From Bradysia coprophila (Eukaryota > Arthropoda > Insecta > Diptera > Sciaridae): a DNA stretch of 64,000 bases. Made by a program: the position numbers and the translations under genes. Positions 10,417 through 23,728 of this stretch are shown here, piece by piece. The number at the start of each line of letters is the position of its first letter. Positions within the stretch are counted from its first letter, which is position 1. The notes beneath the pieces are model-generated. The model did not search any database. It was given only the letters and a program-made list of their open reading frames with translations, and had not been told where the DNA came from. The stretch lies in the NCBI RefSeq assembly GCF_014529535.1, contig NW_023503409.1:4588390-4652389 (forward strand). Direction: 5' to 3'.

Positions 10417-13400
10417 AGCCTTTACCAAATGATATTGTCAAAACCAATGGTATATAAAGTTGAGGAGATTTTATTGTTGTTTTTTGTCGGTGTAAAAATA
10501 ATTATAAATCGAATCCACTCGAATGCAGAAGCTAAAAATTAATTTTAAGTTCGCAAGATTTACATTTATAGAATAGACAAGTAAGATGAGTAAGTTTTCA
10601 AAGAAGAAAATCATACAAAGAAACAGATTCACATATCAGGGAATATTTTTTCGGCTGAAATTTTACTTCAACGCTTTTAGTTCATTAAGGACGCTACAAA
10701 GTTTCGATCAAATTTGAAGCGAAGTTTTTTTTTTGATAATTTTACATTCTACGACGGAAAGTCGACAGCCATTTATTGTTAGTCGAAAGCGTATGATGTT
10801 TACAATGGAGAACATTGTGCTTACAGGACGTATTGATGCAAGATTGTATCATGTAGGTCGCATACCTCCTCATATACAACCTTGGTATTTATATACGTTA
10901 ATGTTGTCATTCATTAAGTAAAGAATGCAGCCTCTATAAGGAGGATTGTCCTTTTGTTTTGTCCGTCACCCCTTCTTTCATTGGTCTTACTTAATCATTT
11001 TCCAGCTCTGTTAAATCAATAAAGCTGGATTATACTTCCGATACACTTAACTTGTGTCGCATTAAGAGTTAATGTGCAAATATTGGATAAATTCACACTT
11101 GCTTGTGTAGCTAGTGTAGTAAAATGTACAAGACGAATAAATTTTCGATTGTTCAAGGTTTTTACTTACCATCGTTGAAACCGCATTAATCTGCTTAAAA
11201 TTGTATCTTAACGAAAACATATGTCTGAATTAATCTAAACAATACACACGCACACAGTTGGACAAAAACCTAATTACTTTTAAGTATCAAACGCAGTTTT
11301 AAACAAATTCTCGTGGAAAAAAAATTCTATTTTTGGGCGTTTAATTACCTACGTACGTATTCATCATTTTGTTTCTCTTTCCATTTAATTACTATGATAT
11401 GACAACAAAATACGCGAGGATCGGTTTATTACATTTCATTCGGTTTCGGTAGGAAACAACCGACAATCACTAATATTGAATATGGATGGATTTGCATTAA
11501 GTTTGACAACAAGAAAAACACAATTTTAAGATAGAAAAACAATTTTGATCAGGTGGATTATGTTTGCATTAAATTCACATCTTCATTTGCATATTGTTTT
11601 TTCGAAAACATTATTGTCTTCTCCATACGCATTTATTTGATTAGAAAAAAGAAGAAGCTAGAGTTACTTAAGGCTTTCATTTTATTATTATGTAATAACA
11701 CTCACTGTTTTTATTATAGAAATGTAAATAAGACGTGATAGAAATAAATTATCATTTTTTTAAAACAACTTATTGTTACACCGCAGACGTACTTAGCAAT
11801 TAAAATGATTTTTCATCAAAAAAAATTGTTTTCTTTACTCTGAGAATTATTCAAAATTTCAGATGCAGATATCAACTGTTATCGATGTCCATGACAACAG
11901 TAAATGATTACAACAAATGAAGCGACAGATTTATTTCAATCTGCTCAAAAGCTTATTACTGCGAAAGAATCGAATTTCATAATTAAACATAATGTCGACT
12001 GATGTGCTATTCGATGATGGAGCACACGGTGATCCTCAAAAGAAAAAAGGTTTCCGAAGTAGCAGCTCAGATATAGTGGTGGGTTGATTTTTTTTTCCTG
12101 ATGACCACCGTGAAAAACCATACAAAATCCGGAAAAAAATTCTATGGGGAAGGAACAGCTCAGATATTGTAAATGATTTCTCTGTGTTTCATAAGGCCCC
12201 TTTACTAACAAGAATACTAATAATCCAATTTGATATCAATCGAACCAACTTTTGACATTTTATAACAGAACTTTTTGTCATTAGTCGTTGTCTCACATCC
12301 ATTTCTCTTGGACGGTTTCCGTTTAGACAAGAAAAAAAGAAAATCTGCTGTTCACATGCGATCCCGATGCTTTTCAAAAATTGACGAGGAATTGATAAAA
12401 TTTATTGGTAAAATACAAGTGATATAACGACAATGTAAAATAATTTTTGTTAAAATAAGGGCCCTGAAGATGGCTCAGTCATGAGCCGGAACGTTAACTA
12501 TTTAAAATAAAGTTTTTTTTTCTTTTGAATTATTAGAATCTCTCAGCAATACTACCCTTTCCTGAAAGCATACCAATTTTTTTAGTATCATTTCGAAAAA
12601 CATTTTCTCGCTTGAGGGCGACTGTGAGTAGTTCTTGTAAGAGCAGTTTCTTCTTAGCTTACGAATCAACATACTTTCTGGAAAAGATGAAGGTATCTGA
12701 CAGTTCAATAACCATTTCTGCAAGAGTTACAGCTACTCGATAGTTACGTTGAAGACTCCTCGCTAGTTACAGATGTCCAAGTTATAAAAGCTCTAGAGCT
12801 ATGACCTTTCTCGAGCCACTTACCTTTTCGTTTCACATAGTTATTGAACTCACACTATGACGAAACGGCAAATTAGATTCCTACGTATTTTCTTACACTA
12901 GTGCCAGTGACCTTCAAGATATCTTGTGCCAGTGAAAGCTTCAAGAGTCCTTCGTACAATTCAGATTTATCGTAGTGTTGAAAAATTCAATTTTCTGAGG
13001 TGCCTGAAACACTTTAGCCAGTCAAGCTGGCCGGAGTAAAAATTGATCGAGCTTTAATTCACGCCATGTTGCGGATAGATTCAACTTAGAGTCAAAATAA
13101 GTGGATCGCCGACGATTTTTGTTAATTTCAATGCATTGTTGCAGAGAAAATATAGTGTGCAGTGCACCTCGTTGCACAAGTTGATTTTCGTAACACACAT
13201 CTTACAAAAAATCGTGTTTTTGCAACATGTTGCACAATATTTTGTTAACCTGTTACAGACGGCCATAGAGGTAGACCATCACTAACACGAAAACGTCAAC
13301 TTTGCTTCGTTTTACGTTGTGGGCTCTTTACTTTTAACATTAGGAGTCCCTTTTTACTGTCTGCACACACGCATTTAAACCATATGATTTTTCATTCTAA

Positions 13401-16150
13401 TTTGTCAGTTTGTTCTATTGACGGCAAGCATTTGACCAGTATCGGATCTATTACTTCCATCGGTCAAATTATGTTTAATCTGTTGATTTCAAATCTTGTA
13501 CTTCAATTTTTTAACATGGCTTTTACTATATAAAAGACTATATTATCCAGAGCTGATTATTATTTTTGTCGTCGTTATCGATAATAGATGAATAGCTGTA
13601 TGTGACAGTGTAACTGAAAATGTAATTATTAATTGCCGATTTTTTGTGAATCGCCGATGAGATTTCAATGTCAAATAAATGTACTTGCATTGCTGAAAAA
13701 TTATACAAAAGATTTAGATTGATACCGATGGAACTTGGAAAAATTGGCATGCGAAAATTGTCACACAAATCTATTCGATTCGGAGACAACATCCACATTT
13801 AACTCAGCTGTACATATATAGAAGCGTAAGTTATTTACAAACATTTCAGTTGGACACGATACTATATTAATACTTGTGGCAAGGGATTAAGTGTGACAAG
13901 TGGTGAATAATAAGCAGGTGATTAATATGCAGGTGATTTCAGATATCAATTCAGAAATGCTCTCCAAACACCCTTTAGAATATATGTTCTTTGCTAACAA
14001 CATACATTAATTGTAAATGATAACGATCTTATCATGAAATTTCGTACCGTTGTTACTATAATTGTTGTGTGTCGCGTTTTTTTAGCTGCCGAAAAAATTG
14101 TTTGATTTGATTTGTTTACTTTTCATGTTGCTACCAGTCTCATGAATAAATAATGAATTTAGTACAGAAAATAGAAGAAGAAAAAATCGAAATAGCATTT
14201 TGTTTTCAATTATCTCGTGATGTGGATCAACAAGATAATCAACGAAAATAAAAAGAAGTTAAAAAGCTTCTCGTATAGCCCTCAAAATTATCTCTGGAAT
14301 TAAAATATCTGTTGTTTTTCTTTATCAAACACTCACATCATTTGTAATTGTAAATTTGAATATTTACGTATTCGCTGACGTACGATATGTGAACGTGTAC
14401 CTGTTTATCACAGAAAAATCCAATTACGATTGATATAATATTAATCTTCTTTAACATACTAAATATACTAAGATAACACAAATTTTTATAAGTAGAGGAA
14501 GTTAAACCAAAATTAATATTTAGGAATCAGGGCTTATTATAGTCATGGAATTATTATGATCCAACCATTTCGTCATGCTCTTCATTCCACGTGGGATATC
14601 AGCGGAACCATACAGATACACACACATACGTACATATCGTGGAGGAAAGTATGAAACATTTGCTAAGAAATTTTTTTTTTGTGTGAAATATTTCTAAAGT
14701 TTCAAAGAGAGTCAATTACCAAATATGAAGCCCTGCTTCTAAAAATAGCTCTGTTAGCAAGGTTGATATAGTTGCCAGGGTAAGTCGAATAAAACAGAAG
14801 GAAGCTTTTTTGAGCACGTCAGGTGATGAAATATTCAGACATAATATTCACTTAAAAACATAATTATTACCCATACCGCCATCAGTAGCGAATATATACC
14901 TCAGAGGTCTATAGTTCAAGACTACAACAATTTATGATTTTTTCCTAACTAAAAACAGACCATTGATGATAGTTTCGTTTGACTGTATTAGCTACAATGT
15001 TTGTATATGAATAACAATTTACCTGTGTTTTGTTTTCACGCAGTGATGACGATTTTTACAATGTTGACCTAGTCTGTTATAAATGTACTTATACTTTGAC
15101 ATCAAAATATTTACATAGATAAATGTACTGTGATGATAATAGAATTCAAGAAATGGAACCAATATACACGAATGTTTTTTTCGACTTTACGATCCCTTCC
15201 CCTCGATAAACATTTTAGAAAAGGTGTTTATTGAATCTACGACTTCTTTCCTTCACCAACAGTAATAGATACCGAATCTTGTAGTTCTTTAGATTTAACA
15301 TATTTACTTTTTACTGTATAAGACCGCATTCACCGGAGGTTATCGTTTATTTTTGTCATGCCTGTCAATAACAGATTAGATCCGATGAGAATTATTTTTC
15401 ATGCCTTGGGAATTTTTCTCGCCCTCAGCATGAAACGTTGCATACGCATCTGTTGTGGACAGTTTATTTTAGACACTTTCGTTCGTCACGCTCGTAGGTA
15501 CGTAAATAACTAATATAACGAAGTTCAGGAGAAAGATTGATGTTTGTAGCCAGAGCGAAGCAGAGACCGTAATTTCGCTTTCTATTGGAGTTTGAATTCT
15601 CTATTTCTCCCAGAGACTTCATATTCGAGAGGTGATTTATCGTTTTTGTCCATGATAAAGACATCAATTCAAAATACCATTTTTAAAAACATAGACAAAC
15701 TGACAGTTTAAGTAAGAAATAGTACATTTCGTACCTAGGACTAAAAGTAGCGTGTGAGACTTTTAGTCCGTGGTACGACTAGTATTTTTCATATTGGACT
15801 TCGTCGCACTTTTCGGGTCTTAGGTATGAAAAGTACTATTTTCATCCCACGGGAGAAAAATTTTCTTATAAACGTTTGAGGGGAGAAAATGAGGTAAAGT
15901 CACAACAGCACATATGAAAATAACTATTTCATGTCAATGAGGTCCGTTTGTATAAAAAGTGGCACTTTCTCTTGTCACCGTTACTTCGTTCGTTAAATAA
16001 CTATTTTAAGACTTGTTCTTGGCAAGATGAACAAAACGATATTGAATATGCAATAGTCAAAGTACTCAAAGCGCAAGGAAGTGAAAGCGAGAATGTTTGA
16101 CTTCGGTTCGTACAAAGGAAACACTTCATTTTTCGCATTATCATTCATTT
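10417..16150. other. long non-genic region
   Basis: Begins with the SLC30A9 3' UTR (AATAAA at 11018-11023). The rest is AT-rich. Open frames are under 90 codons, and none shows a domain or supporting splice sites. A palindromic hairpin sits near 15730-15778 (GTACCTAGGACTAAAAGT against ACTTTTAGTCCGTGGTAC). Sequence at 13491-13600 is similar to 34552-34690, so it is a dispersed repeat. No RNA gene was recognised. Confidence 0.5.
12461..12520 (+). repeat. possible retroelement 3' tail with hairpin
   Basis: The stretch GCCCTGAAGATGGCTCAGTC, then ATGAGCCGGAACGTTAAC and a run of T, resembles the conserved 'GAAGATG-stem-CGAAACGT' hairpin seen at the 3' ends of several LINE or Penelope-like families. 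The stem is GGCTCA/TGAGCC. No coding part adjoins it. This is a family-level resemblance from memory and is weak. Confidence 0.25.
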
Positions 16151-16187
16151 TAATACAAAAATATAATAAATTAAAGAAAATCCAGAC

Positions 16188-17815
16188 TCAAAAACCTGAA
16201 AGCCAGCATGATCTATCATCGTTAAAAAAAGCATCCAACTTAACATGAAGATCTGGTGAATTATTCGAAAAATTAATTTTAATTTCTTTACGCAAAATAC
16301 TTGATAATCTCGAATAGTTTTCATGAGACATTAGAGATAGTTCCAGAGTTTGAAGTGATCGCGATGTATTCAATCGAATAAGATCAAAAATCATTTTCAA
16401 ACTTTTAGCGCTTCCTGCGAATGATAAATGTTGTACTTTTGTATTCATTAGTTTGCAGATCGACGGAATTTGTTCGATATAAACCAAGCCAATTTTTAAG
16501 GTGTCTAAAGAACCGTTGTGCTGGACAAATCTGATGAGGTTTTCTATATCACGAACGTAGCTGACATGAAGCTGTTTCAATGCTCCGAATTTAATCTCGT
16601 CAGAACTTTTAGTGATTGCCGGTATGAATAATTGTTGCAGATGAGGAAACTTTTCGGCCACAAATTGCAATGTGTTTGCGTCTGATAGTGTGTTGCTCCA
16701 ATCATCGAGCTCCAAATTTACTATTGCAGGATAGTGACTTAAAATGACTTTGACGAATGCAGCCTGCAGACTGAAAAATCCACTTAGCTTCAAATGTTTC
16801 AGTTGACAATTGGGTTCCGTATCGACCAGTAGCTGGTAAAATTTATTATCTTTCGGCAATCGGCCAACATCTAACGTTAAGGAAGTAACGTTTTGCAAAT
16901 TCAATATGACGAAAACGGTGATCTGCTCACAATTCGGTATTGAAATTTCAACATTCCCCAGCGATCCGTTATTTAAAATTAAAAATTCGGCTATATTGCT
17001 GTCGACAACGTCCGAATTCTTCCCGAAGCCGCACGCAATATGAAACTTACTTAAACGATTGTTCCACATGCCGTTTAAATCGCTGTCTCTGAAAAGTGTT
17101 TTCGACGATGTTCCGTGCAAAATGAGTTCTGTTAAGCGATATTGGTACGACAGCATGGACACTAAGTGGCCTCTTGTACCTTCACCTTCATTTAGGTAGT
17201 TGTTGATTAACAGGGAAGTTATTTGGGACCGTGACAGAAACTTGAAAATCAGCCAATTTGTGTGATGAATCGACACGGACGTCAAGTGCACAATGCTAAT
17301 CGGATTTATTGCTGGAAGTTTCTGTTCGATTTCCACTTCAGACATGAACAGCTCTTCCAAAATCGGCGAGGACTTCAGTATGGTGAGCAAGGTAAAATCG
17401 TCCAGTGTTGAATTGTATATGGACAACGTACGCAAGAATGGTCCAAATCTCTCGAATACTTTGCTCAAAGTACTGTGCCAATTTGCAGGAACATCCACCA
17501 TTTCGATTGTACTGTGCCGTCGTCGTAAGGCCAGTAATTCATTTTGTGACTTCCACAGTTCTTTGGTAAGTTTCAGTTTAAACTTCTTCATTACGACTGA
17601 TGAAGTCGCAACTATATTGGCAAACCTAAAAGCATACAGTCATAATGATATGCTCGTCAACGCAGGCCGTGGGAACATTACCTTGTACATGTAATCGAAA
17701 ATGTTTTTATCGATTCACAATCCAAGTACAGGCAAATTTTGTGAATTATTTCATCAGGCAGGGTATCGGTTATTGTTTGAGGCCTGTAGGTTGTCGCTTG
17801 GGATAGAGTATCCAT
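16188..17815 (-). CDS. F-box / leucine-rich-repeat protein, copy A (523 aa)
   Basis: Two exons on the minus strand: 17682-17815 (start at 17815) and 16188-17625, with a 56-nt intron GTAATG...TTTTAG joining codon AG|G. Exon 1 encodes MDTLSQ... and then an F-box from about residue 19, LPDEIIHKICLYLDCESIKT, continuing across the splice as FANIVATSS. The remainder is a string of degenerate leucine-rich repeats (for example LEELFMSEVEI, LQQLFIPAI, LKQLHVSYV, LQTLELSLM). F-box/LRR proteins usually recruit substrates to SCF ubiquitin ligases through Skp1; the substrate is unknown. A paralogue with the same exon structure and orientation lies about 6.3 kb away. I do not recognise a one-to-one orthologue. 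The F-box start is more convincing than the internal Met at 17591. Confidence 0.82.
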
Positions 17816-18196
17816 GGCAGTGTATTGATGTAACTAATGCAATAGACAACCAACTAGCTGAAAACGTAAACCATCAGTATGTCAACTCGTTTCATTGATT
17901 TAGGATGAAATTTGATGGTACCATACACCGTCGACGTGCATAGAATGTCTTCCTAATACCTTGGTTTTAGAATGAGACCCCAGAAAATAATTTAATTAGA
18001 ACTTAAGAATTTGTATATTTAATGTCGCGTACACAAAACGAATCATATGTCACTCATTGAAAACATATGGACATCGATAAAGCAGATTAATTATCAAAAA
18101 CTAAATGGAATTTTTGTGGCGCACAGTATAATTGAACATTCAAATTGTTAACTTTGCTCCTCTATCAGGCTCGGACTGGCCCTATGGCACAAATGA
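17816..18196. other. non-genic flank
   Basis: Upstream of copy A. Near 18170, CAGGCTCGGACTGGCCC resembles the tip of hAT-type miniature elements, but no partner end was found because a foldback element follows immediately. Confidence 0.35.
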
Positions 18197-18199
18197 ACG

Positions 18200-19058
18200 G
18201 AGGGATTCTTTTCAAAATCCACCTATCAAAATCGGACCCATTTCTTCTGGGATTTATATGTACATGGTTTGAAAGGTCTTTGTCAGTAGACCTCAAAACA
18301 GGCCTCACACAGTCTTGAGCCACACCTGGTTGCTGGTGGAAGATCTTTGAAGTTGGAAAAATAGAGTTTTTTATCCGAATTTTTTAGCCGTTATAAATGA
18401 TCGTTCCGGGTGAGAGTGGGCTTGTTGGAAAACAGAGCTTAAGTACTTTCGGGTCATGTCTAGTTTGATTAGATTCAATTATATTTGTTTGCAAAAATTT
18501 GCAAGAAATTTGTTTCAAAATCTGTGTGAACTTTAGACAGGTCTGGGCTAGTACTGATGACGCTTAATGTGAACCTAACATGCTAGTCGTAACACGCATT
18601 GTCTAAGCTTTCCATTGATACCTCATTTTTTTCGCAATCACCAGCACTACAAATGAGGTATCAACGGAAAGCTTAGACAATGTATGTTACGACTAGCATG
18701 TTAGGTTCACATTAAGCGTCATCAGTACCAGCCCAGACCTGTCTAAAGTTCACACAGACTTTGAAAATTTTTCTTGCAAATTTTTGCAAACATATATCAA
18801 TGAATCTAATCAAACTAGGCATGACTCGAAAGTACTTAAGCTCAGCTTTCCAAAGAGCCCACTCTCACCCAGAACAATCATTTATAACGGCCGAAAAATT
18901 CGGATAAAAAACACTATTTTTACATTGGACATCTTCCACCAGCAACCAGCTCAAGACTATGTGAAGCCTGTTTTGAGGTCTACTGGCAAAGACCTTTCAA
19001 ACCATGTATAGACGAAATGGGTCCGATTTTGATAGATGGATTTTCAAAAGAATCCCTC
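18200..19058. mobile_element. foldback (long inverted repeat) element 1, GAGGGATT family
   Basis: Arms of roughly 410-425 bp, at 18200-18627 and 18648-19058, are near-complete inverted copies around a loop of about 20 bp. Tips read GAGGGATTCTTTTCAAAA and TTTTGAAAAGAATCCCTC in inverted sense. ACG flanks both ends (18197-18199 and 19059-19061) as a 3-bp duplication. No coding capacity was seen. The arms differ at scattered positions, so the copy is not brand new. Confidence 0.85.
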
Positions 19059-19387
19059 ACGGTAATTTGTTTAAACAATTGGTTTAAAAGTTAAAGTTTT
19101 GCGTATCGAAGCTTTGAGCGTCACACTTTCTAATATCAGTACTTTTGTAAGTAAAGTATTTGTGTAATCATTCCTCTTCGAAGAAGTTTTTGTTAGATTT
19201 TGTTGCATATTTTATTTGCAAGTTAGTGTTGATTCAGGGTGTCTCACGGCCTCAAGGTCAGTGAGAGAAAAACTAAGTACATGACACCTTTATTGTCTGA
19301 TGGCAAACGGACCATACGCTGAATGGAAAACACTTCGAGACTGTCGACAGCTTTATTTACCTTGGGTCGCTGGTCAATAGTGATAAT

Positions 19388-21742
19388 GAGGGATTTTTTT
19401 GAAAGTGGACCAGGCTCCGTCGGAGCTATTTTTTCGAGGCAGTTTGTTCATATGCCCAGATAGCCCTTGGCTCCAATAGTCTAAAACCGCTGTCGTTTTA
19501 TTATCATATTTGCGTCTTGGCTGGTGGTGAAGGTGCAAAAGTCGAAAAAAGGGTGTTTTTATACGTGATTTACTGCCGCTACAGACAATGGACACACATG
19601 TGTGGCGGCTCGTTGGATAGGTACTGTCCAGGAGAACCGGGGCAAGCATAGATATCTTACATGCTCTGTGCCATGTTCTAAAATAACAAAAATATTGTGT
19701 CAGTCAAAGGCCGTAAATTTTGATGAACTTCAAAAGGTGATATCTCGCACCTGGAGAATGTTTATGGTTAGATCATTGGATGCAGACATCAAAAACAGCA
19801 TAATTCGTGTATTTTTCTAAAATCAATATTTTGCTTTCGAGTGAAGTAAGACATTTGCTTTATACCCAAAAAAGTATCCTGAAACCTTTCACTTCTATGG
19901 CAATTGAGGTATAATTGTAGAGCTGGGTTAAGCCTCTATCAGGGCAACCACTGATCTGTACAACAACAGTCACCTGGTACAAAATATCACCTAATAAAGC
20001 TCATCAAAATTTCCGGCCTTTGACTGATACATACTTTTTGTTATTTTTGAATAGTGCTTGAGTACACATTTGATATCTGTCTTTGCCCCGGGTCTCCTGG
20101 ACAGTATCTATCCAACGAGCCGCCACACATGTCTGTCCATCGTCTGCAGCGGCAGTAAATCACGTTTAAACGAGCCGTCAGAACAGTCGGAGCGTTTGCT
20201 GCGACTAAGCCCCGTACGAACCCGTACATCTATTGCGCACGTGACCCTAGTTCGTCCGTCGCCCTACTCTTAACATAAGTCTACTGCGCCCGTAAACGTC
20301 GGTAAAGTAAAATTCTTATGAAATTTGTACGTCTTAAAAATTGCGCATAGCGCAATTACGAAGCCCCGTACGATGTTCCTTCCAAACGTAACACAAATTT
20401 AAAATTGACCTAAAATTTCCTCAGTCCTATATTAACCTATATTTACCTATAAATAAACAATTTATTGATAAATATGCTAGTATATAGCTCAAAATAACTA
20501 TCTATAGCGTTATATAGCTCAATATAGCTATATATATTTATATATAGATATCCATATTTGGGATCCTTGAAACACCACACACACACATAACCAATCACTT
20601 CCCACTGATCAGTAACTTTGTAAGTATCATTTTCACCGATTTATATTGTTTTTACAAAAATCCAAAATGGCGGCCGACGGCCATTTTATTAGGAGACCTG
20701 AAATAGTACTGACGGTTTACATTTATTAATACCTTTCAAACAAAAAAAAATTCATGAAATTCGGTCAAATTTTACTCGAGATATTAACAAAAAACACCAC
20801 CTTCACTGTACGGCCGAGTAGCCTCATATAAGCTCACTCCAAGAGACCTAGCTCACGCTCCGGTGAACCGAATTTCATGATTTTTTTTTCCCTTATTGGT
20901 ACGGTCTATACCTATCTATTGAAGCAAAATCCATCTAAATACGTTTAAATTTGGCCAACCTACAAGCAAAAACGGCTTGCCGCCCTGCACCTAGTTCACA
21001 CCAAGGGGTCTAACAAACGAGTCGGTCATCCAATTTCCATAAACTTTTTTTTTGTCGATAGGTATTGTAAATACCTTTCATTTGATGTATCACTTACCAG
21101 TGTAGCTTTTAAATGGCCAGAGAAATCTTTGGAAAACGTTAAAGCACTTATGGGGCCCCAACTCGGGAGGGGTCGACCCAAAATCGCCCATCTTCGAACT
21201 TAGCCTCACAATTTCAACTACCTTTCAGGGAAAAAAAATTTGAAATAGGATTTGATTTACTCAAGATATCGACGTGACAGACGGACAGACGGACAGACAA
21301 AATTTTTATTGTGGATTCGTCATCTATGAACATAGGCAAACTCCGAAAATTCTGAAAAAATTCCGAAAAAGTTCCGAAAAATTCTGAAATAATTTTTCGG
21401 AATTTTTCAGAACTTTTTCGGAATTTTTTCAGAATTTTCGGAATTTTCCGAATTAAAATTCATTAAAATAAGCCCTGAGGCAAACACTTTGCCCTTACCG
21501 CCTGCTTCGAATTCCATCAATTACACACGGCACCGTAATCCTATAAGCCCCTTCGTACTTCGTACGGGGCTAAAAACACCCTTTTTCGACTTTTGCACCT
21601 TCACCACCAGCCAAGACGCAAACATGAAAATTAAACGACGGCGGTTTTGGACTATTGGGACCAAGGGCTATATGGGCATATGAACAAACCGTCGCAAAAA
21701 ATAGCTCCGACGGAGCCTGGTCCACTTTCAAAAAAATCCCTC
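19388..21742. mobile_element. foldback element 2, GAGGGATT family, itself interrupted
   Basis: The left arm runs from 19388 to about 19770. The right arm starts near 19965, is broken at about 20167 and resumes at 21571 up to 21742. Tips are GAGGGATTTTTTTGAAAG and the inverse ending ATCCCTC. AAT flanks both sides (19385-19387 and 21743-21745), and removing the element restores the LINE reading frame around it. Same tip sequence and 3-bp duplication size as the elements at 18200 and 30693, but the arms beyond the tip are different sequence. Confidence 0.82.
20209..21570. mobile_element. TAA-flanked non-coding element nested in foldback 2
   Basis: Ends GCCCCGTACGAA and the inverse TTCGTACGGGGC, flanked by TAA (20206-20208 and 21571-21573), which suggests a PIF/Harbinger-like insertion. 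The 1.36-kb interior is non-coding. It holds a TATATAGCTC-rich patch near 20490-20540, a GACAGACGGACAGACGGACA run near 21280 and a self-complementary TTCCGAAAAATTCTG patch at 21335-21450. About 38 bp just left of it (20168-20205) is also absent from the opposite arm of the foldback and is unexplained. Confidence 0.6.
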
Positions 21743-22400
21743 AATAGCATCGGAGAGGAAATACGTAGAAGGGTAACGCTTGGTGACAGGAGTTACTACA
21801 GTCTTCAAAAACTCATCCGGTCAAAAACACTCAACCGCAACCTTAAGTGCGAATTGTACAGATCGCTGATTCGACCAGTTATAGCATATGGATCGGAAGC
21901 TTGGTGCATGACACAAAGTGACGAACAGACACTTTTTGTTTTTGAAAGGACAATTCTTCGATCAATTTTTGGAGGTGTCAATGTGAACGGCAACTGGAGA
22001 AGAAGATACAACCATGAGCTGTATCAGCTTTACAAGGAGCCCGATATAGTCAAATTCATCAAAATCAATCGATTAAGATGGCTCGATCATGTACAAAGAA
22101 TGAACGAGGAATGTGTACCACTGAAACTGCTAAATACAAATCCCGAAGGAAGCCGCAGACCAGGAAGACCGAGAGCGAGATGGAAAATGCAATTGAGTCT
22201 GATCTGAAAGTACTAAGAGTAAGCGACTGAAGAACGTTGGCGCGGAATAGGTCTGATTGGAGAAGATTGCTGTAAGAGGCCAAAACCAATAGTAGGTTGT
22301 AGTGCCCACCTAAGTAAGTAACCAGGTGTAAGAAATATAAAAAGTTACATTTTCAACATTTACAATCCAACCGACGTTATTCATTCCACTTGCGATTTAC

Positions 22401-22563
22401 CAACGCACTTCAGGCATGAGCACTTCAAGCATACTCTAAATGGGGTACTGACACTTGACAGTGTTACACAACTATACAACACTGTAGAAAACCATTTAAT
22501 ACAAAATAGTACCCTATTTGGCAGCAGCTGTCGACTATGATCACTTTTGCTTGAAGTGCGTTG
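22401..22563. mobile_element. MITE of the CAACGCACTTCAAG family, 7-bp duplication
   Basis: Ends CAACGCACTTCA and TGAAGTGCGTTG are inverted. GATTTAC lies on both sides (22394-22400 and 22564-22570). The interior has the family motif of a CTCTAAAT patch near the left and GGCAGCAGCTGTC near the right. Confidence 0.8.
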
Positions 22564-22658
22564 GATTTACACGTTACATACATACATACATAAATGTCGT
22601 ACCGTGTGGAATGAACAGGATCGATTGGATTGTAATTGTAACTCTTATAATTCTGAGA

Positions 22659-23728
22659 CACGGTGAGCTTGAAAAAAATTTTATTCGACCTCTCGTGGAC
22701 ATGAAATGTTTTTAGTGGTTTTTGTAGAGGGCGGCACCACGAGTAAGAATAACATAACAAGAAAATATTTCGATGGGAAAATTTTTAACTAGATCGATTT
22801 TTCGTTTTTCTGTGCCCTGCAGGAAGCTTCGAAAACTGTTTGGACCCTACTGGTGACTTGTTTGATCACAAAAATATAGTTGCTGTTTAGCCTGAGGTCT
22901 AAGCTTTACAGCGATAAAAATCATGACATTCATGACTACCAACAAACATCTTTTATGAAGGAAAGTCATTCTGCTATGTCGATGTGAATTTTAAAGGCTG
23001 TATCATACGTGGATTACTTTTATTTTCTCTTATAAATTATTTTTAGTTATTTTACATAATTTAAGGGGTTAATAAAAGGTCGAAAGAAGATTTTTAGCTC
23101 GAAATAGGTTTCTTTGTAAATTGCACCGATGAGTAAACTGCATTATCTCGAGTCAAAAATTAACAAACCTTTCTTTTGTTTCGTTCGTAGTTTCTCCAAT
23201 AGTCATTCTAAGCTAATTCTGCAACATTTTAGTTGTTTCCACTAAAAAATGAGACACATTATACGAAGAAATTTGGGTGGTCGTTCAGGTGTACCAACAA
23301 AGATTTTGTCAGAATGAAATCCAAGCTCATCCTTTGACCTTTTATTAACCCCTTAAATTATGTTAATTAACTAAAAATACTTTTTAAGAGAAAATAAAAG
23401 TAATCCACGTATGATACAGCCTTTAAAATTCACATCGACATAGTAGAATGACTTTCCATCATAAAAGATGTTTCTTGGTAGTCATGAATGTCATGATTGG
23501 TATCGCTGTAAAGCCTAGACCTCAGGCTAAACAGTAACTATATTTTTGTGATCAAACAAGTCACCAGTAGGGCACAGAAAAACGAAAAATCGATCTAATT
23601 AAAAATTTTCCCATCGAAATATTTTCTTGTTATGTTATTCTTACTCGTGGTGCCGCCCTCTACAAAAACCACTAAAAACATTTCATGTCCACGAGAGGTC
23701 GAATAAAAAAAAATTCAAGCTCACCGTG
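22659..23728. mobile_element. foldback element with CACGGTGAGC tips
   Basis: Arms of about 400 bp, near 22659-23075 and 23335-23728, are inverted copies. Tips are CACGGTGAGCTTGAA and its inverse. GAGA flanks both ends (22655-22658 and 23729-23732). One arm carries about 35 bp (near 22825-22850) that the other lacks. The loop of about 250 bp shows no gene. Different tips from the GAGGGATT family, so probably a separate family. Confidence 0.72.

Larger units (their letters stand above)
19240..22320 (+). mobile_element. LINE (non-LTR retrotransposon) remnant, interrupted by a foldback
   Basis: The left piece (about 19248-19387) encodes GLKVSERKTKYM and, in another frame, HFETVDSFIYLGSLVNSDN. 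The right piece (21743-22320) encodes IGEEIRRRVTLGDRSYYSLQ, YGSEAW, RRRYNHELYQLYKEPDIVKF, NRLRWLDHVQRM and RRPGRPRARW. These are the end of the reverse transcriptase and the C-terminal tail found in many insect LINEs. The two pieces abut exactly when the foldback and its AAT duplication are removed. The 3' end finishes in TAAGTAAGTA. The copy is 5'-truncated and dead: there is a frameshift in the left piece and stop codons after 22206. Confidence 0.85.

Noticed and set aside
18784-20273. Several open frames of 60-90 codons within the foldback arms
   Set aside because: They are mirrored in both arms, lack domains and fall in non-coding inverted repeats.
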